Below, one piece after another: positions 47,019 to 60,056 of a stretch of DNA of 64,000 nucleotides; within the stretch, counting starts at the first letter, position 1; every line of letters starts with the position of its first letter. The stretch is from Cacajao melanocephalus (taxonomy: Eukaryota > Chordata > Mammalia > Primates > Pitheciidae). Where the stretch lies: NCBI GenBank assembly GCA_963573385.1, contig CAUYLG010005240.1:1-64000 (forward strand), in the 5' to 3' direction. The position numbers and the translations under genes were made by a program. Under the pieces are notes generated by a model. That model worked only from the letters and a program-made list of their open reading frames with translations, was not told the origin of the DNA and did no database searches.

Positions 47019-48172
47019 ATCTTATGGCTAAAATCTGCTTGATTGCATTGGATTAACTTTTTGTTGTGATGTTGGATTCAGTTTGTTACTATTTTATTGA
47101 GGATTTTCGCATGCATGTTCATCAAGAATATTGGCCTAAAGTTTGCTTTGTGTGTGTGTGCTTCTACCAGATTTTGGTGTCAATATGATGCTCACCTCAG
47201 AGAATCATTTACAGAGGAGTACCTCTTTTTCACTCTGTTTTTGGAGTAATTTCAGTAGGTGTGGTTACAAATTTATACATCTGGTAGAATTCAGCTGTAT
47301 ATCCATCTTATTTTTTTCTGGTTGGCTTTTTATAACTGACTCAATTATGGAACACATTATTGTTCAAGTATTCAATTTATTCTTCCTTCAGTCTTGGGAG
47401 GTTGGATGTTCTCAAGAAGTATTTATTATCTGTAAGTTTTATAGTGCATGTACAAAGAAATTTTTGTAGTATTCTGAGAGATTTTGTATTTCTGTAGGGT
47501 CAGTGGTAATATCCCCTTTTTCATTTATAATTGTGTTTATTTGGATCTTTTTATTAGTCTATCTGGCAGTAAATCAATCTCATTTATTCTTTCCAAAAGC
47601 AAATTCCTGGATTCCTTGATCTTTGGTATTGTTATATCTCAAATTCCTTCATTTCAGCTCTAATTTTGGTTTCCTTTCTTCTCCTAGCTTTGGAGTTGGT
47701 TTGAACTTGCTTCTCTAATTTTTCTTGGTAGGGTGTTTAGATAATTTGAAATCTAACTTTCTGATAAAAACCTCCTAACACTACTTTAGCTGGGTCCCGG
47801 AGATTGTGCTATCTTGTATCTTTGTTCTCATTCGTTTTAAAGAATTTGATTTCCATCTTAATTTTATTACGTATCTAAAAGTCATTCAGAAACAGGTTTA
47901 ATTTCCATGTAATTGCATGGTTTTGAGCTTTTGTGTTGATTTCTGTTTTTATTGTTCTAAAGTCAAAGTGTGTGGTTGGTATGATTTTAGTTTCCAAATT
48001 TGCTAAGGATCATTTTATCACTGACTGTATGGTTGATTTTAGATTATGTGCCATGAGCAGATGACAGGAACATATTCTGTTTTTGTGTGGCAAGTCCTAT
48101 AGATTTCTATTGAGCCTGTTTAGCCAAGTTTCTAGTTCAAGTACCAAATATCTTTGTTATTTTTATCAGTGT
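47019..48172 (-). mobile_element. L1 ORF2 upstream part, antisense
   Basis: 'tattttattgaggattttcg', 'catcaagaatattggcctaa' and then 'cactactttagctgggtccc' move backwards through the start of RT toward the endonuclease, ending near 'tttctagttcaagtaccaaa'. The RT core between here and 46372 is missing. Confidence 0.82.
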
Positions 48173-48179
48173 CTTATAA

Positions 48180-48290
48180 AGAAACTGATAGACAAGTTAA
48201 ATAACTTTTCCAAGGTTTTTACCTGACACGTAGAGGATCCAGATTTCAAACCCAAAGCAGTGTGACTCTAATGTCATGCTCTCATTCACA
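48180..48290 (+). mobile_element. MIR SINE fragment
   Basis: 'gaaactgatagacaagttaa', 'ataacttttccaaggttttt' and 'gatttcaaacccaaagcagt' followed by 'gtgactctaatgtcatgctc' match the 3' half of MIR. Confidence 0.7.
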
Positions 48291-49018
48291 AATGTTTAAT
48301 AAATTTTAGATAAATGGTAGTTACTCATGCAGATATAAATGTTGCATTCTACTTTCATGTCCAGTTCAAACATTATATTGTTGTAAAAATGTGTTACTGA
48401 TCATATTTAAATATGCTTAAGTATGATCCATTGATTTAAAAACAGAATTTGTATATCAAGATATTGCTTTAACACTGTATATTAAACATACTGTGCACTT
48501 GGACATTTAGGTATCAGATTAAACTTAATCTAAATCATAATTTTATGAATGTTTAGCGTTCCGGAAGAAGGATTCAAAATTTCTATAAATTCCTGCCTGC
48601 TCTGTTTTGTCTCCATTATGTACTGGTTACAAAATCCAGCCCATTCATTGACTTCTGTGAAAACTCATTCATTCACACGCAAGCTATGAGGTTGATAACT
48701 TTTCAAAAGTTTGATGATTCTTCTTCTAGCTCATGAATCCAAAGTATTACGATTTTCTTTGTTTCTTCACCTCATAATTTTCTTTCAACTTACTGATAAA
48801 GGGAGTCAACAGTTTTTTCTCTATCTCAAGTGGTAAAATTTGTTACCAAAATTCAGTTTTGTTAACATTTGCAAAGTATAAGACTCCTCAATTGCAGCAT
48901 AGGTTAGAAACTGTGTATTAGGGATGAGGAAGGTGTTAAATGGGCTGATTATTTCTGTGATCAGTACAACACTATTTTAAAAAAATGTAAGTGGGAAATT
49001 GACTTGAGTTATTTATGT
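48291..49018. other. no feature recognised
   Basis: Nothing identified. Confidence 0.4.
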
Positions 49019-49405
49019 GTTGTCCTAGTCCATCTGTGCTACTACAATGAGATACCACAGACTAGGTAATTTATAAGAAAAGAAATGCATTCTTTATAGT
49101 TCTGGAGGCTGGGAAGTCCAAGATCAAGGCAACAGCAGATTTCCTGTCTAATGAGTGCTGCACTCTGCTTCCAAGATGCACCTTGTTGCATTTTCTGGAG
49201 CAGATGAATGCCATGTCCTCACATGGAAGACAAGAGAGAAAAATTAATTTGGCAACTCAAGTCCTAAGTTAGGTGCTAATCCTTTTCTTGAGCTTAGTGA
49301 CCTCCTGGCCTCATCACCTCCTAAGGCCTCACCTGTTAGTATTGTTGCATTGGTGATTAACTTTCAATAGGAATTTTGGAAGCAAAACAAACATTCAAAG
49401 CATAG
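49019..49405 (-). mobile_element. MaLR-type solo LTR, antisense
   Basis: 'tgtcctagtccatctgtgct', 'tagttctggaggctgggaag', 'atgtcctcacatggaagaca' and 'aggaattttggaagcaaaac' give a MaLR LTR (MST/MLT1 kind) in reverse. No internal sequence adjoins. Confidence 0.78.
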
Positions 49406-50383
49406 AATAATTACTGCAATAAGAGAGGGAAAATAAGACTATAAAGCCTTTCCTGAGCAACAACTCAGAAATGTTGGGGTCTACTTAGATTCTGCAACAC
49501 AAAGCTGTATCATGCGATATCATTTTGAGAAACAACTGACCTTTCTTATCCTTGTTTTCCATTATTTGTATAATAACCTCTGCCCAATAGAAGTATAGCA
49601 TATTTTGAAAATAAATGTTTTAAATATGAAAAATGCCTTAAAATAATTGAACATGCAACAAATTGTTTTTACATTGTATGTACCGAATGTAATGCTGTTC
49701 CGTTACCATTTAAAATCTGTGACACCATATAAATTGCATTTAGTTGATCTGTGACAGTCACTTCAGCAACTTTATTTCCAGATTCTTGTCTCATATGGAA
49801 AATATTTCCAGGTTGAAAGAAATCATGTAGATATTCAGAAGATGTCAACTATAATGGCAAAAAGAAGGTTGAAAATGACAGGACATGGTTTCTCATTGGA
49901 AGTGGTTCCAAAAGCCTGAAGTTAATAATATATAGGACAGACATTCAATCAGCCAGCTGTCTCAGATCAGCTAGGAAATGGTCTTGACAGACAAATCTGT
50001 GAAGCAGTTGCCAGATGTTTGACACTTAAATATTAAAGTGGGTCACCAATAACTTTCTTGACTCACAAGGGTTCCAAAGTGGATATCAAAGATTTTTAAT
50101 ACTGAAATCAGAGAAGCTTAAAGCTGGCGAAACTTGACTACTGACAGTGATTTTTGTAACCCAACTCATCAAATCTTTTCATAAAGTACCTGTCTAGTAC
50201 TTCCATTGTGATAAAAAACATCTAGTCCTGCAGATCCCACTACCTTGCCAAGCACATTCATGTTACTACAATTAGGAATAGTTTTAAATAGTATCAATGA
50301 TTTGTGAGAGACTGTCTAAATAATTTTGACAAACTAAAACCAGAGAAATACTTTGCTTCCATACTGGCTAATGAAATAGATTT
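49406..50383. other. no feature recognised
   Basis: Nothing identified up to the TTAA that starts the next element. Confidence 0.4.
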
Positions 50384-50865
50384 TTAACCCTTTTCTCACT
50401 TAGGAAAAAAGTACAGCTCCCTGCCAGTGCTAATTTTACATAAACACGCTCTTTGAGGCTGAAGCAAATCTGACCGATTTTCAATGTGAAAATATAAAAA
50501 CTTTTCTTAGCGTTATTTCTAAATAGAACTAACATCAAAATCATCAGAATCATCTATTTTGGAAAAATCAGATTCATGAAACTCTGGCCAGCAACTGAGG
50601 ACGATGTTAACAGAATGGATAATGCTATACATTCTGGGATTTGACAATTTCAGCAATTAAGAATTACTATATGTTGTAAATGGAAATACCACTACTAAAA
50701 ACAGAATGCTATAAATTGATGTCTTTTGTTTCCAACGTCAATATACTAGAGCAATGTGAAAATAATAAAAGTGAGATACTTTGTTGCAAAATTATCTCTG
50801 GGTAAATGCTGCAGCCAGCAAGTGCAGCTGGCAAGTATTCTCGGGGAAAACAGGAAAAGGGTTAA
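50384..50865 (-). mobile_element. piggyBac-type non-autonomous element (MER75-like)
   Basis: It is bounded by TTAA at 50384-50387 and 50862-50865. Just inside are inverted ends, CCCTTTTC at 50388 and GAAAAGGG at 50854-50861. TTAA target sites with a CCCTTT-like start are the hallmark of piggyBac transposons. On the minus strand, about 50500-50560 can be read as 'ESDFSKIDDSDDFDVSS'. This is an acidic, serine-rich stretch like the N-terminus of primate piggyBac-derived transposases (PGBD4 type). At about 474 bp it cannot encode a transposase, which should be near 580 residues, so it was mobilised in trans. Assignment to MER75 rather than a relative is tentative. Confidence 0.75.
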
Positions 50866-51026
50866 AAATAGAAAATCAATGATAAAGTATACCAACAAGA
50901 AAAATAGAAGTATAACCTAAAGAAATTAATTTTATAACATGATGATCAATAAAAAAAAAAAAACTAAAGATTACCAAGAAGAGCGCCAAGAAGTTGTGAT
51001 TCAAGGCTCACATCCTCAACCTTTGT

Positions 51027-51573
51027 GAAAAGGTAGCCATCCGCTAAGATTGCCCCAATTGTCCTAGCTCCTCCTATGCATTCATTATACATGAGCCACT
51101 GGAGTGTGGACAAAACTGGTTTATTAATTTTTTTAAATATGTGGCAGAAGTTTTGAGGTATCTCAATACTAGGTAATAAAAAGACTTTGGCTTCCATCTT
51201 GGGATCTCTTCCTCCCTCCCTCTCTCTTCCCCGTCACTCACATTAGGTAAGATGCTATGCTGTGAGCATCCTCATAGAGCACCCCACATGGCATAGTGAG
51301 AAACTCTGGTCATCAGTCTAACAGCATATGAGAATTGAAGCAAATGACCACATGAACGAGCATAAAAGTGAATCCTTTAGCCACATTTGTCTTTAGGTGA
51401 CTACCACCCCAGCTGATAGCTTGACTTCAACACTATGAGAAAACACTGAGAGATAACCACAGAACTAAGTTGCTCCCAGATTCACTACTCATAGAACTGT
51501 GAAATAATGTTTTGTTTCTTCTAAGTCTGGGGTTATCTTACTATACAGAAATAGGCAGTTAATTTACCTGCAG
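51027..51573 (+). mobile_element. MLT1-type LTR (C/D-like), sense
   Basis: 'aggtagccatccgctaagat', 'atgtggcagaagttttgagg', 'actttggcttccatcttggg', 'ccccagctgatagcttgact' and 'actgtgaaataatgttttg' give the MLT1C/D order. The 77-codon antisense frame 50964-51197 is a shadow. An Alu landed near its 3' end. Confidence 0.75.
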
Positions 51574-51873
<300 letters not shown>

Positions 51874-51883
51874 TTACCTGCAG

Positions 51884-53308
51884 ATGTCAGAAGTCATGCT
51901 GGAGAACAGATGAATAGTTCCTAGGAGGACAAATCTACCCAGAGGTGCAATGGATAAGTAAGGAAAGGACCCATGTGCCTGATGCTCCATGGCAGGGAAA
52001 GAGGCTCATGGACCACGTTGGAATTAAAAGATATATTGTAAGAAGATATATTATACTCTTAAAATGAGAAAAAGTAATCTTACAAAACATTAACCAGCAA
52101 GTATTTTTTTTTTAAATGACCATATGCCATCACAGCCATTTACCTCTCCCATCACATACTCCAGCCTGACTCAGTAGAGAAACAAGAGTGAATCAAAACA
52201 GAAATGCTCATTCACTAAACCATGAAGAGGGTGGACATTAATTTTTCAGTTGCCATAAGAATCAAAATGTTATTTATTCACACCTCAGAGATTTGTTAGT
52301 TTGAGCATAATAAAAAGAATGGGCATGCCATTTACCCATATGCATTCCCTACTCCCTATCACCACCAAAGCAGAAGTATTATCAGAAAAGAAAGCAACAT
52401 AATTTGAGATTGTTAAAGACTAAACAAACAACTTTACATAGAAGCATACAGAGATATTAAAAAGCTATAAACTCCCCCAACCAAAAAAATCCCACCAGCA
52501 GTAAAAATTTTTTAAGAGAATTTCTACCATATGTTCAATTTCCAGTTAGTTTCACTGTATCATAAGTTGTTGGAGAACATTAACAAAGAAGAAACATTCT
52601 GTACTTACTTTTCTTAAGCAAATATAACATCAATAACTAATCCAGATAAACAGAGTAACATTAAAACTACGGAATAACACTTATTAATATCCATGCAAAA
52701 ATAACATATTAGTAAACTAAATCCAACACCACATTAGGAAAATACACTATGATCCATTGTAATTTATTTTAAGGATGTACGATTATTTGAATTTGGAGAA
52801 ATCTATTAAACTCTTAAAACACAATAGCTTCTAGGATAAAAATCATATTACAAAAAGTATCATTTTTAGCATAAACTCTGAAAAAGCTTTGAAAGTGTTA
52901 AATATAAGAAAAAATGAGGTTCATGTACATAACAGAGATTAAAAATAAAGGGTTTCTTTCCACCCTCTATGTCCCAAAGTGACTCTTCATCCCACACTTA
53001 AAACCAGAAAGTATTTATTTTGAAGTGCTTCTGTCAGTGCTCAATGTGCAGTTTTAGGATCTGCACTGCTATTGTGTCTATACCAGAAGATAACAGAGTG
53101 AGAAAAATCCTATGAAATGCATGCAGTTATTTATCTCAGAAAATTGATATTGGTTGCAGTATACAGAAATATTTTAATCATTTTTGCATGTCTATTCATC
53201 ACTTAATTCCTATTGATGGTGAAATTGTAAGAAAAATAGGAGACATGATCTAGTTTAAGCCCTCATAATTTCACTTTTCTAGATGGTCCTTAAGAATATC
53301 TAAGAGTA
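51884..53308. other. no feature recognised
   Basis: AT-rich unique-looking sequence. Confidence 0.4.
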
Positions 53309-53410
53309 AACCAATTGTGATGGCTCATGCTTATAATCTCAGCTATGTGGGAGACTTGAGGAGGGGTTGCTGAGGCCAGGAGTTCAAGACGAGCGTGGGC
53401 AACATTAAAA
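53309..53410 (+). mobile_element. free left Alu monomer (FLAM-like)
   Basis: 'aaccaattgtgatggctcat', 'gcttataatctcagctatgt' and 'aggccaggagttcaagacga' are a left Alu monomer ending in A8. No right monomer follows. Confidence 0.7.
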
Positions 53411-53618
53411 AAAAATGTTTAGGGATGAAGAAAATGGCAGACATAGGTTTTATACTTCCAAATTCCCTCCCTAAAAAGACATAACAGCAGCTATTCTAGA
53501 AAAACAGAAATCTAAAAGACAGTATCTATAGTAAAACTAGATGAAAATACATTTTCAGTATCCTCACAGTCAGCACTATTGGGCAAATCGAAGCTGGCAA
53601 AACACACATATGATTTCA

Positions 53619-53866
53619 CTAAGTTGTAGAAGGAAAAGCAAGATAGACAACACACTTTTGTTGTTTTCAAAACACTGAAAAAATTAGAAAACCAAAACCA
53701 AAAAACCCAAATTAGAAAATCAAAAATATGACAAGGTCAATTCTAAGTTGTAGAAGGAAAGGCAAGAAAGACAATAAACTTTTGGTGATTTCAAAACACT
53801 AAAAAAATTAGAAAATCAAAACCAGAAAACCCAAATTAGAAAATCAAAAATACTATCACAAGTTCT
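53619..53866 (+). repeat. 124-bp tandem duplication
   Basis: The unit starting 'ctaagttgtagaaggaaa' lies at 53619 and again at 53743. Both copies run through 'acttttg', 'tttcaaaacact' and 'acccaaattagaaaatcaaa'. The copies differ at roughly one base in ten. The underlying sequence is A-rich and might be old L1. Confidence 0.92.
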
Positions 53867-55049
53867 GTCTTCAGTCTAACAGCAGCAGTCAAATTTGGGT
53901 TTTTCTAGATTTTGTTAATGGGATAAAGAAATTAATGATTGTTTGGAGCAAAGAAAATGTGAATAAAAGCTCTTAAGTCCTAAAGTTAATTGGAAATATA
54001 AATACTAGATTTCCTAGTTCTGATCTTTACAATTTTAAACAATAATTAAATTCAATTGAAACAAGCAACGCTAGTATCCAGATTTGGGTCTCTCATTGCC
54101 ATTTCCTCCTCAATGTAACCAATACTATTAAGAGATATGTTGGGGCAACGTGTTACAAGATGAGCCTGATACACCTTGTAACTTTATAATGAGAAAACCC
54201 TATCACTACTTGTATTTTGTCAAGAGGATACAAGCAACAACTTGAAGTGATTCCTAATGATCAATGATGAGATAAATTAAGTGACAGAACACAGCCAACA
54301 AATATTGAAGCACATCAAATACATTAAAATCAATAAATCTATAATTATATTATGAAATAAAAACACTTTGATCAATTTTGGAGGATTTTAGGCTATCAAT
54401 TCATTCTGAAAACTAATCACTACAGACAAATATTAAGTACTTAACCTTTCATTTTTCACAAGATAATCAAATAGTATATAATGAGGGATTTTTTTACTAT
54501 AGGAACTCCAACTATTAAATCAGAGAATAACAGGATTTTAATATCACCAATTTCAAACTGCTAATAAATCAATTAATCTCATAAATTACCAAAATAAAAG
54601 AGAGACAATGGATGTGATTTTCCTCATCATGAGAGTACACAATTTCACCTGTGAAGTATTCTTGCAAAAATATTTAAATTGGATAATGCATTGCAGTATT
54701 ACCAACAATTTATTTTTAAAAAGCATAAAATACGTTAGGAAACAGAAGCGCAATCAGCAAAATCCAGACTCTGAGAAATTCTTTAGAGATCAAGACTCAG
54801 TATCTTCAACAAATAAATACAAAGACAAAAAAGAGAGATAAAAATTAAATTGCTAGATTACGTAAGGGAATGTAGACTTATTAACAGATTATAATAAATA
54901 AGCTTTATTTGATATTAAAATTCAAGCTATTAAAACTTATGAAACACAAATAGATTAAGAAATATGATATCTGCTATTAGTTTCAAAGTCTTCAGGAATA
55001 GCTGTGGTGGAGAATAAATTGGGGATATAAATGAAACAAAACCAGACAT
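53867..55049. other. unassigned, possibly old L1
   Basis: A-rich text without a clear family. An L1 3' end follows at 55050, so parts may be an old L1M body. The 77-codon frame 54608-54841 has no motif. Confidence 0.3.
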
Positions 55050-55165
55050 CACTTAAAGGCTGTTGAAACCTGGTGATGAGTGCCTAGACATGAATTGTAC
55101 TAGATTCTCTATCCTGGTACATGATTTTAATTTTCCACTGATGCTTCAAAAAATTTGAAATGTAA
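55050..55165 (+). mobile_element. L1ME-like 3' terminus
   Basis: 'ggctgttgaaacctggtgat', 'gagtgcctagacatgaattg' and 'atgattttaattttccactg' resemble the terminal 3' UTR of an L1ME-class element. Confidence 0.5.
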
Positions 55166-56380
55166 AGTTACTGATATAATTGATCAGAACTAAGTATAAA
55201 ATCTAATGTGAACTCAGACATGTCTACAGCTGATAATTAATTAGTTTCAAGGTTTTTATCTACTATGATATTAACTCTTATGAACTTATTTCCATAATTA
55301 AAAGAGAGCTATGTAAACTAAGATTTATAGTTCTTACTGAATATCAGGTGCTAAGAACATTTCAGCCATGATAGAAAGCCTTTTTGAAGACAAAGAGGAA
55401 TTATAATCACTTATTGATATACTAAGAGTCTGACAGGAAACATAATAAAGCTCATATACCTCAGCATATTCATTGGGCTGATGTGTATTTATTACATGTA
55501 AATTAAAACATTTTTCTTTTTAACATAGCATTATTTGATAATATTGTAAGTTCATAGCTGAAGTTATTTAAAGTTAACTTTAAATAAAGTTATCACTTAT
55601 TTAAAGATGTGCTCATAATCACTCAATTCTGAATAAAGGTAATTACAAATGAATAACAATAAATATATCTTTTTTGAAAGGTACTTAACATATTGCTCTC
55701 TCTTTTGGGTTATTTTTCTCATTTTAAAAAGCAGTGATCCACAAAAGCATTCATACATAAACTTTCATTTCATCAATCACAGAAAAGTTCAGTTAATTTG
55801 TCATTTGCACTACACCTTCAATATCCAGCTTCGTTGGCAAAAGCTGCAACAATTTATAGAGTAGAGCGCTGGCAGCAGAAAGCGCATTTTGGAGCATAAC
55901 AGTTTAAAACCTTCTTGTTTGATTGTATTCATATATAAATAAATTTAATTTACTTTCCTGCATGTTTAATAATGTATTTCAATGGCCAATCTGTTTAATG
56001 TTAAAAGTTAATTGGAAAGATCAAACTTCTAATTTCCTGACTACATGAAACACAGTTCCACTGAGGGCCATTTGGTGAATATTCCCAAGTGCCTTACATA
56101 ATTTGCCTTATTATATGCATCTATTTACATAAATTTTGCATCTGTCTCTGTGCTAATTAAAAAAAAAAAGAATGGCTTACTCACTGCGGAGTACAAAGGC
56201 ACTTCATTTTTCGATGTATTTGAGGACATAAGGTACTGTTAGTTATCAGCCCTTCAACATCATTAAGATCCTGAAAATGTTTTCCTTATCATTTTGTGAT
56301 TTGCCAAATTTAGTACTGTTTTGCTTATTTTCACCTAATTAAACTCTGGTATCAAAAATTTGTCTAAATTAACACAAAGT
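55166..56380. other. no gene recognised; one perfect palindrome
   Basis: Unique-looking. A perfect 24-bp AT palindrome lies at 55564-55587 (centre 'aagttaactt'). Confidence 0.4.
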
Positions 56381-56650
56381 GGCTGGGCATGGGGCTCATG
56401 TATATAATCCTTGAAATTTGGGAGGCCAAACCAGGAGGATCACTTGAGCCTAGGATTTCCAGACCAGCCTATACAACATAATGAGACCTCAAAACTGGAA
56501 AAAAAAAAAAAAATGTAGCTGAGTGTGGTGGCCTGTGCTTCTATAAATGCCGAGAGTGAGGTGGGAGAATTCTTGAGCCTGGGAGGTTGAGGCAGCAATG
56601 AGCCGAAATTCAGCCACTGCACTCTAGTCTGAATGAGACACAGGGTCTTA
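56381..56650 (+). mobile_element. Alu, old (AluJ-like)
   Basis: 'ggctgggcatggggctcatg', 'gaggatcacttgagcctagg' and 'gagccgaaattcagccactg' mark a highly diverged, near full-length Alu. A long A-run serves as the linker at about 56500-56513. Confidence 0.9.
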
Positions 56651-58610
56651 TTCTGTTATTTTTAATACATTAACCTAAGTTGATCTGAATATATCATTGT
56701 TGCTTATTTATTCCATCGCATAGTACATCATTTCTGTTTATTGTTAATGCTTATTTTGGCCTTTTGTCCCCATTCTTTGGTTAAAGGTATCCTGATGTCA
56801 TAGTGTCATTTCTTTACCCTTTCCAAATTATGCATTCTAAAGCACTCTCACAGTACTCTATGTGCAAGAGTAAGCTTTTCTATAATACCAAGATTGTACT
56901 CTTTTTTAATTGACATGAGTAACCCAAGATCATACGAAATGTACTTTTATAATTATTTCACTTCTGGAAGTTAACGTATTTCTCTGTTTTCTGCCAACAT
57001 GTTGCATAGTCCTTTAGATTCTACAGGCTAAATTGGCAAATAGAGATACTTTGTGACTATTATCATGTCTCCAAATTGTACTGCAAATTCCTCTTTCTAC
57101 ATAGATGCAATAATCATATGTTTTTATCTTGTAAGAATCACCATTTTATTCACTCTCCATTCTGGTCCAGCTGCTTCTCAATAAAACTGCCTAAGTTAGT
57201 CTTATCATTCTCTCCCTGTTAAAAAAATCATTTATATTTTATGTTCATTAAATCTGTAAATGTGCCTATTTTAAAATAAATCTAGTGGATATTTGCATAA
57301 CAAATAAGTGCATATCCTATGTATGTTCCTAAATAAATTTAAAAGTAAACTGAATTTAACACATTTCATTTCAAATAAGGAAGCACTACTTTCTAAATAT
57401 TTATTTTTCTCTGTGAACTATTACTTTGGGCTTCTCAAATTTATAATAATTAAAAAATTCAGGATAGAATCAAATTATTAGAAGAGATAACAGAATTTAC
57501 AATACAAGTAATTATATATTATACTTACATAATTTATATTACAGATTTATAATTACAGAAAGACAACCTTTACATTTTCAGAAATACAATTTTAGATTCT
57601 TAAACTTTCTTCTACACAGTTTCAGTAGGTTGCTTGTTCATAGTATCAGATATATATTGTTTTAATACGGATGATTTAGGGTATTATAGCATTTTTTAAA
57701 AATTTTTCAAATTTTTTAAATTAACAAATTTTTGGCAAATAAAATACAAATTATTTTTTATGTCTTCTGGGATTGTATTGAGAACCAGACAAAATAAAAC
57801 CAAGACAGACTCCCTCAATCCTGGATAGCTTTAGTTTAACCAGTAATACCTGTAGGCCCATAAATTACTCTATTTTACATAAAAGGAATACAAAGTTCAA
57901 AAGTAATTACAATAGTTTAGAGGAAAAAGGCTAAGTGTTCAGGAACTTGATAATGCTTAAGGAAATTTTTAAGATTCACTATGATGATGTACCATGTAGT
58001 TTTTCTTTCAGCAAAGGTATCTTGAACAGATTCCATGGGTCAGCCACTAAAATATATGCTGAGAGAAAAAAAAATGACTAACACACAATTTCTAATTTTA
58101 TGTGCATCAAAGCCCAATGGAGATAATACATACTCATAATGCCAATAAATTTTAGTTGTAACAGTGTTATGCAAAATGTGTTATTAGAAAATTGACTTTT
58201 TACAAAATAATTTTTAAAAAATACTGAAAAATTTTTAAAAAGAAAAGTACAAAAGTGTTATACAATAAGATTTTAATGAAGAAAAATAGGACAAAAATTA
58301 TTAAAATCAGCAGTAACTATATCCATAAAGCTGCATTAATATTCTAAATATTCCTGTTTGAAATTTTCATTTTAATAGTTGTATTTATATATATTTTTGC
58401 ATTAGAAAATCAAAATTACAAGTCATAGGAAAAATAGGTGCAGGCTTTAAATGTATGTGATGAAGCAGGAGGACATATAGGCTACAGTTGGTATAGCATG
58501 TTACAAAAAATATAAGAATGTAAGATATTCACATTAGGGAATTGATTTTATTTAGTTTTTAGCTACATAGAAAGGACATAATTAGGCATTGCTTCATAGC
58601 ATCCAGTTTA
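56651..58610. other. 2 kb without a recognised feature
   Basis: AT-rich; no family identified. Confidence 0.4.
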
Positions 58611-58783
58611 ATTTTTTTTTTTTAAGATGGAGTTTGGCGCTATCTCGGCTTACCGCAACTTCCGCCTCCCGGATTCAAGCAATTCTCCTGCCTCAGCCTC
58701 CCGAGTAGCTGGGATTACCGTGATCCACCTGCCTCAGTCTCCCAAAGCGCTGGGATTACAGGAGTGAGCCACTGAGCCTGGCC
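58611..58783 (-). mobile_element. Alu with two internal deletions, antisense
   Basis: It keeps both ends (T-tail at 58611, 'actgagcctggcc' at 58783) but is only ~173 bp. One gap lies after 'gatggagt' (58632), losing the 'gtcgcccaggctggagtgca' region. Another lies at 58717-58718, where 'gctgggattac' joins 'cgtgatccacc', losing the linker and part of the left monomer. Confidence 0.88.
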
Positions 58784-60056
58784 CAATTTAAATATTTGAA
58801 GTGATTTTATTCAAGTCAATAAATGGAGCACCAAATTATTAGAAATACTTTCTCAAAAATTGCATTTGAGGTGCCTGTTGAATATCCAAATTATGCCTTC
58901 CCAGAGACAGTTGAGTGTAAACCATTAGAGTTTAGAAGAGATATATGGTCCAGAAGTATAATTTGAATGTGTTGTATGTTTATCATCTGGAATCATGTTT
59001 ATACACAATATGTTTTCAGTAAAACTGTTCCTAGGAAAACTGTGTAGGGACTAAAAGCAGAGACTCAAGAAAGGAAGGTTAGTCAAAAAGGCTAGATAAG
59101 AGCATTCGGAGAGTAATGGGAAAAAATATCCAGAAATGCTGGTAGAAGAGAAGATAGAATATGACTGAAGATGTGTCTAAAGGACCAAAATGTGTAAAAG
59201 TTTTAAATGGAGAAAGTGCTTTTATGATAATGGTAAGTTAAGCAAGACATTTATTGATATTCTAATGACCCATATAATTTTATGCAAATGATAAAACCTG
59301 TATCACTGCTAGAAAGTCAGTTAAGTGCAGTTCAGAAAAAAACAGCTTTAGGGATAGAAGTGTGCATTTACTTACAAGCTTTCCCCTTAAGAATGCTACA
59401 ACAACCAGGTGAAATGCTGTAATAACCCCAAACATACATCCAGATTTGATGCACAAAGAACAAATTGGAAGGATTCTCAAGTAGTATCTTTCACAATGGT
59501 GACTCATGGTAGATAAGTTATGAGGCTTCTGAATAATCACCTCAGCACTCCCAAGCAAAAGCCAAGCTATTAGACATGGGCTTCTTGATGAAACATGGCT
59601 TCTTCCAAAATACAATGCTGTCAAAGGATAGAGGCAGAATAGGGTAATTGGGATAGTAATTGGACCAAACTGAAATTAGTTCACAGAAAACATGGCCTCC
59701 AGCACAGCATTCTCACCAAACAGAGAACACATTATATGAATATGAAATGTATTTAAATGACTTCCTAGGACTCTGTGTCTGCCAACTTGCTCTGACTTCT
59801 GCATAATTGAACTGGATTTCAAAATTTATATAAACCAAACTCCTCCTCCTGTTTTAGAGGATGATGCTAATGAAAACCAACTGGACAGTTCTCGTGTTTT
59901 AGAAAAATCTATACTTTTCCAGTAAATGCTAGGGTTGGATTCATCCCTCTTCTTTCAACAGTGAATAAAAGGTGAGAAAACAGTCCTTCCTAAAAAGTGT
60001 ATAACATGTGTAGGAAGAGAAGCATAAAACTTTTTGAAAAGTGTATAATGGAACAG
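58784..60056. other. unassigned; one unexplained open frame
   Basis: No family seen. The minus-strand frame 59280-59624 (114 codons) has a hydrophobic stretch 'MFGVITAFHLVVVAFL', but no family I recognise and no splice or promoter context. I list it only as unexplained. Confidence 0.3.
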
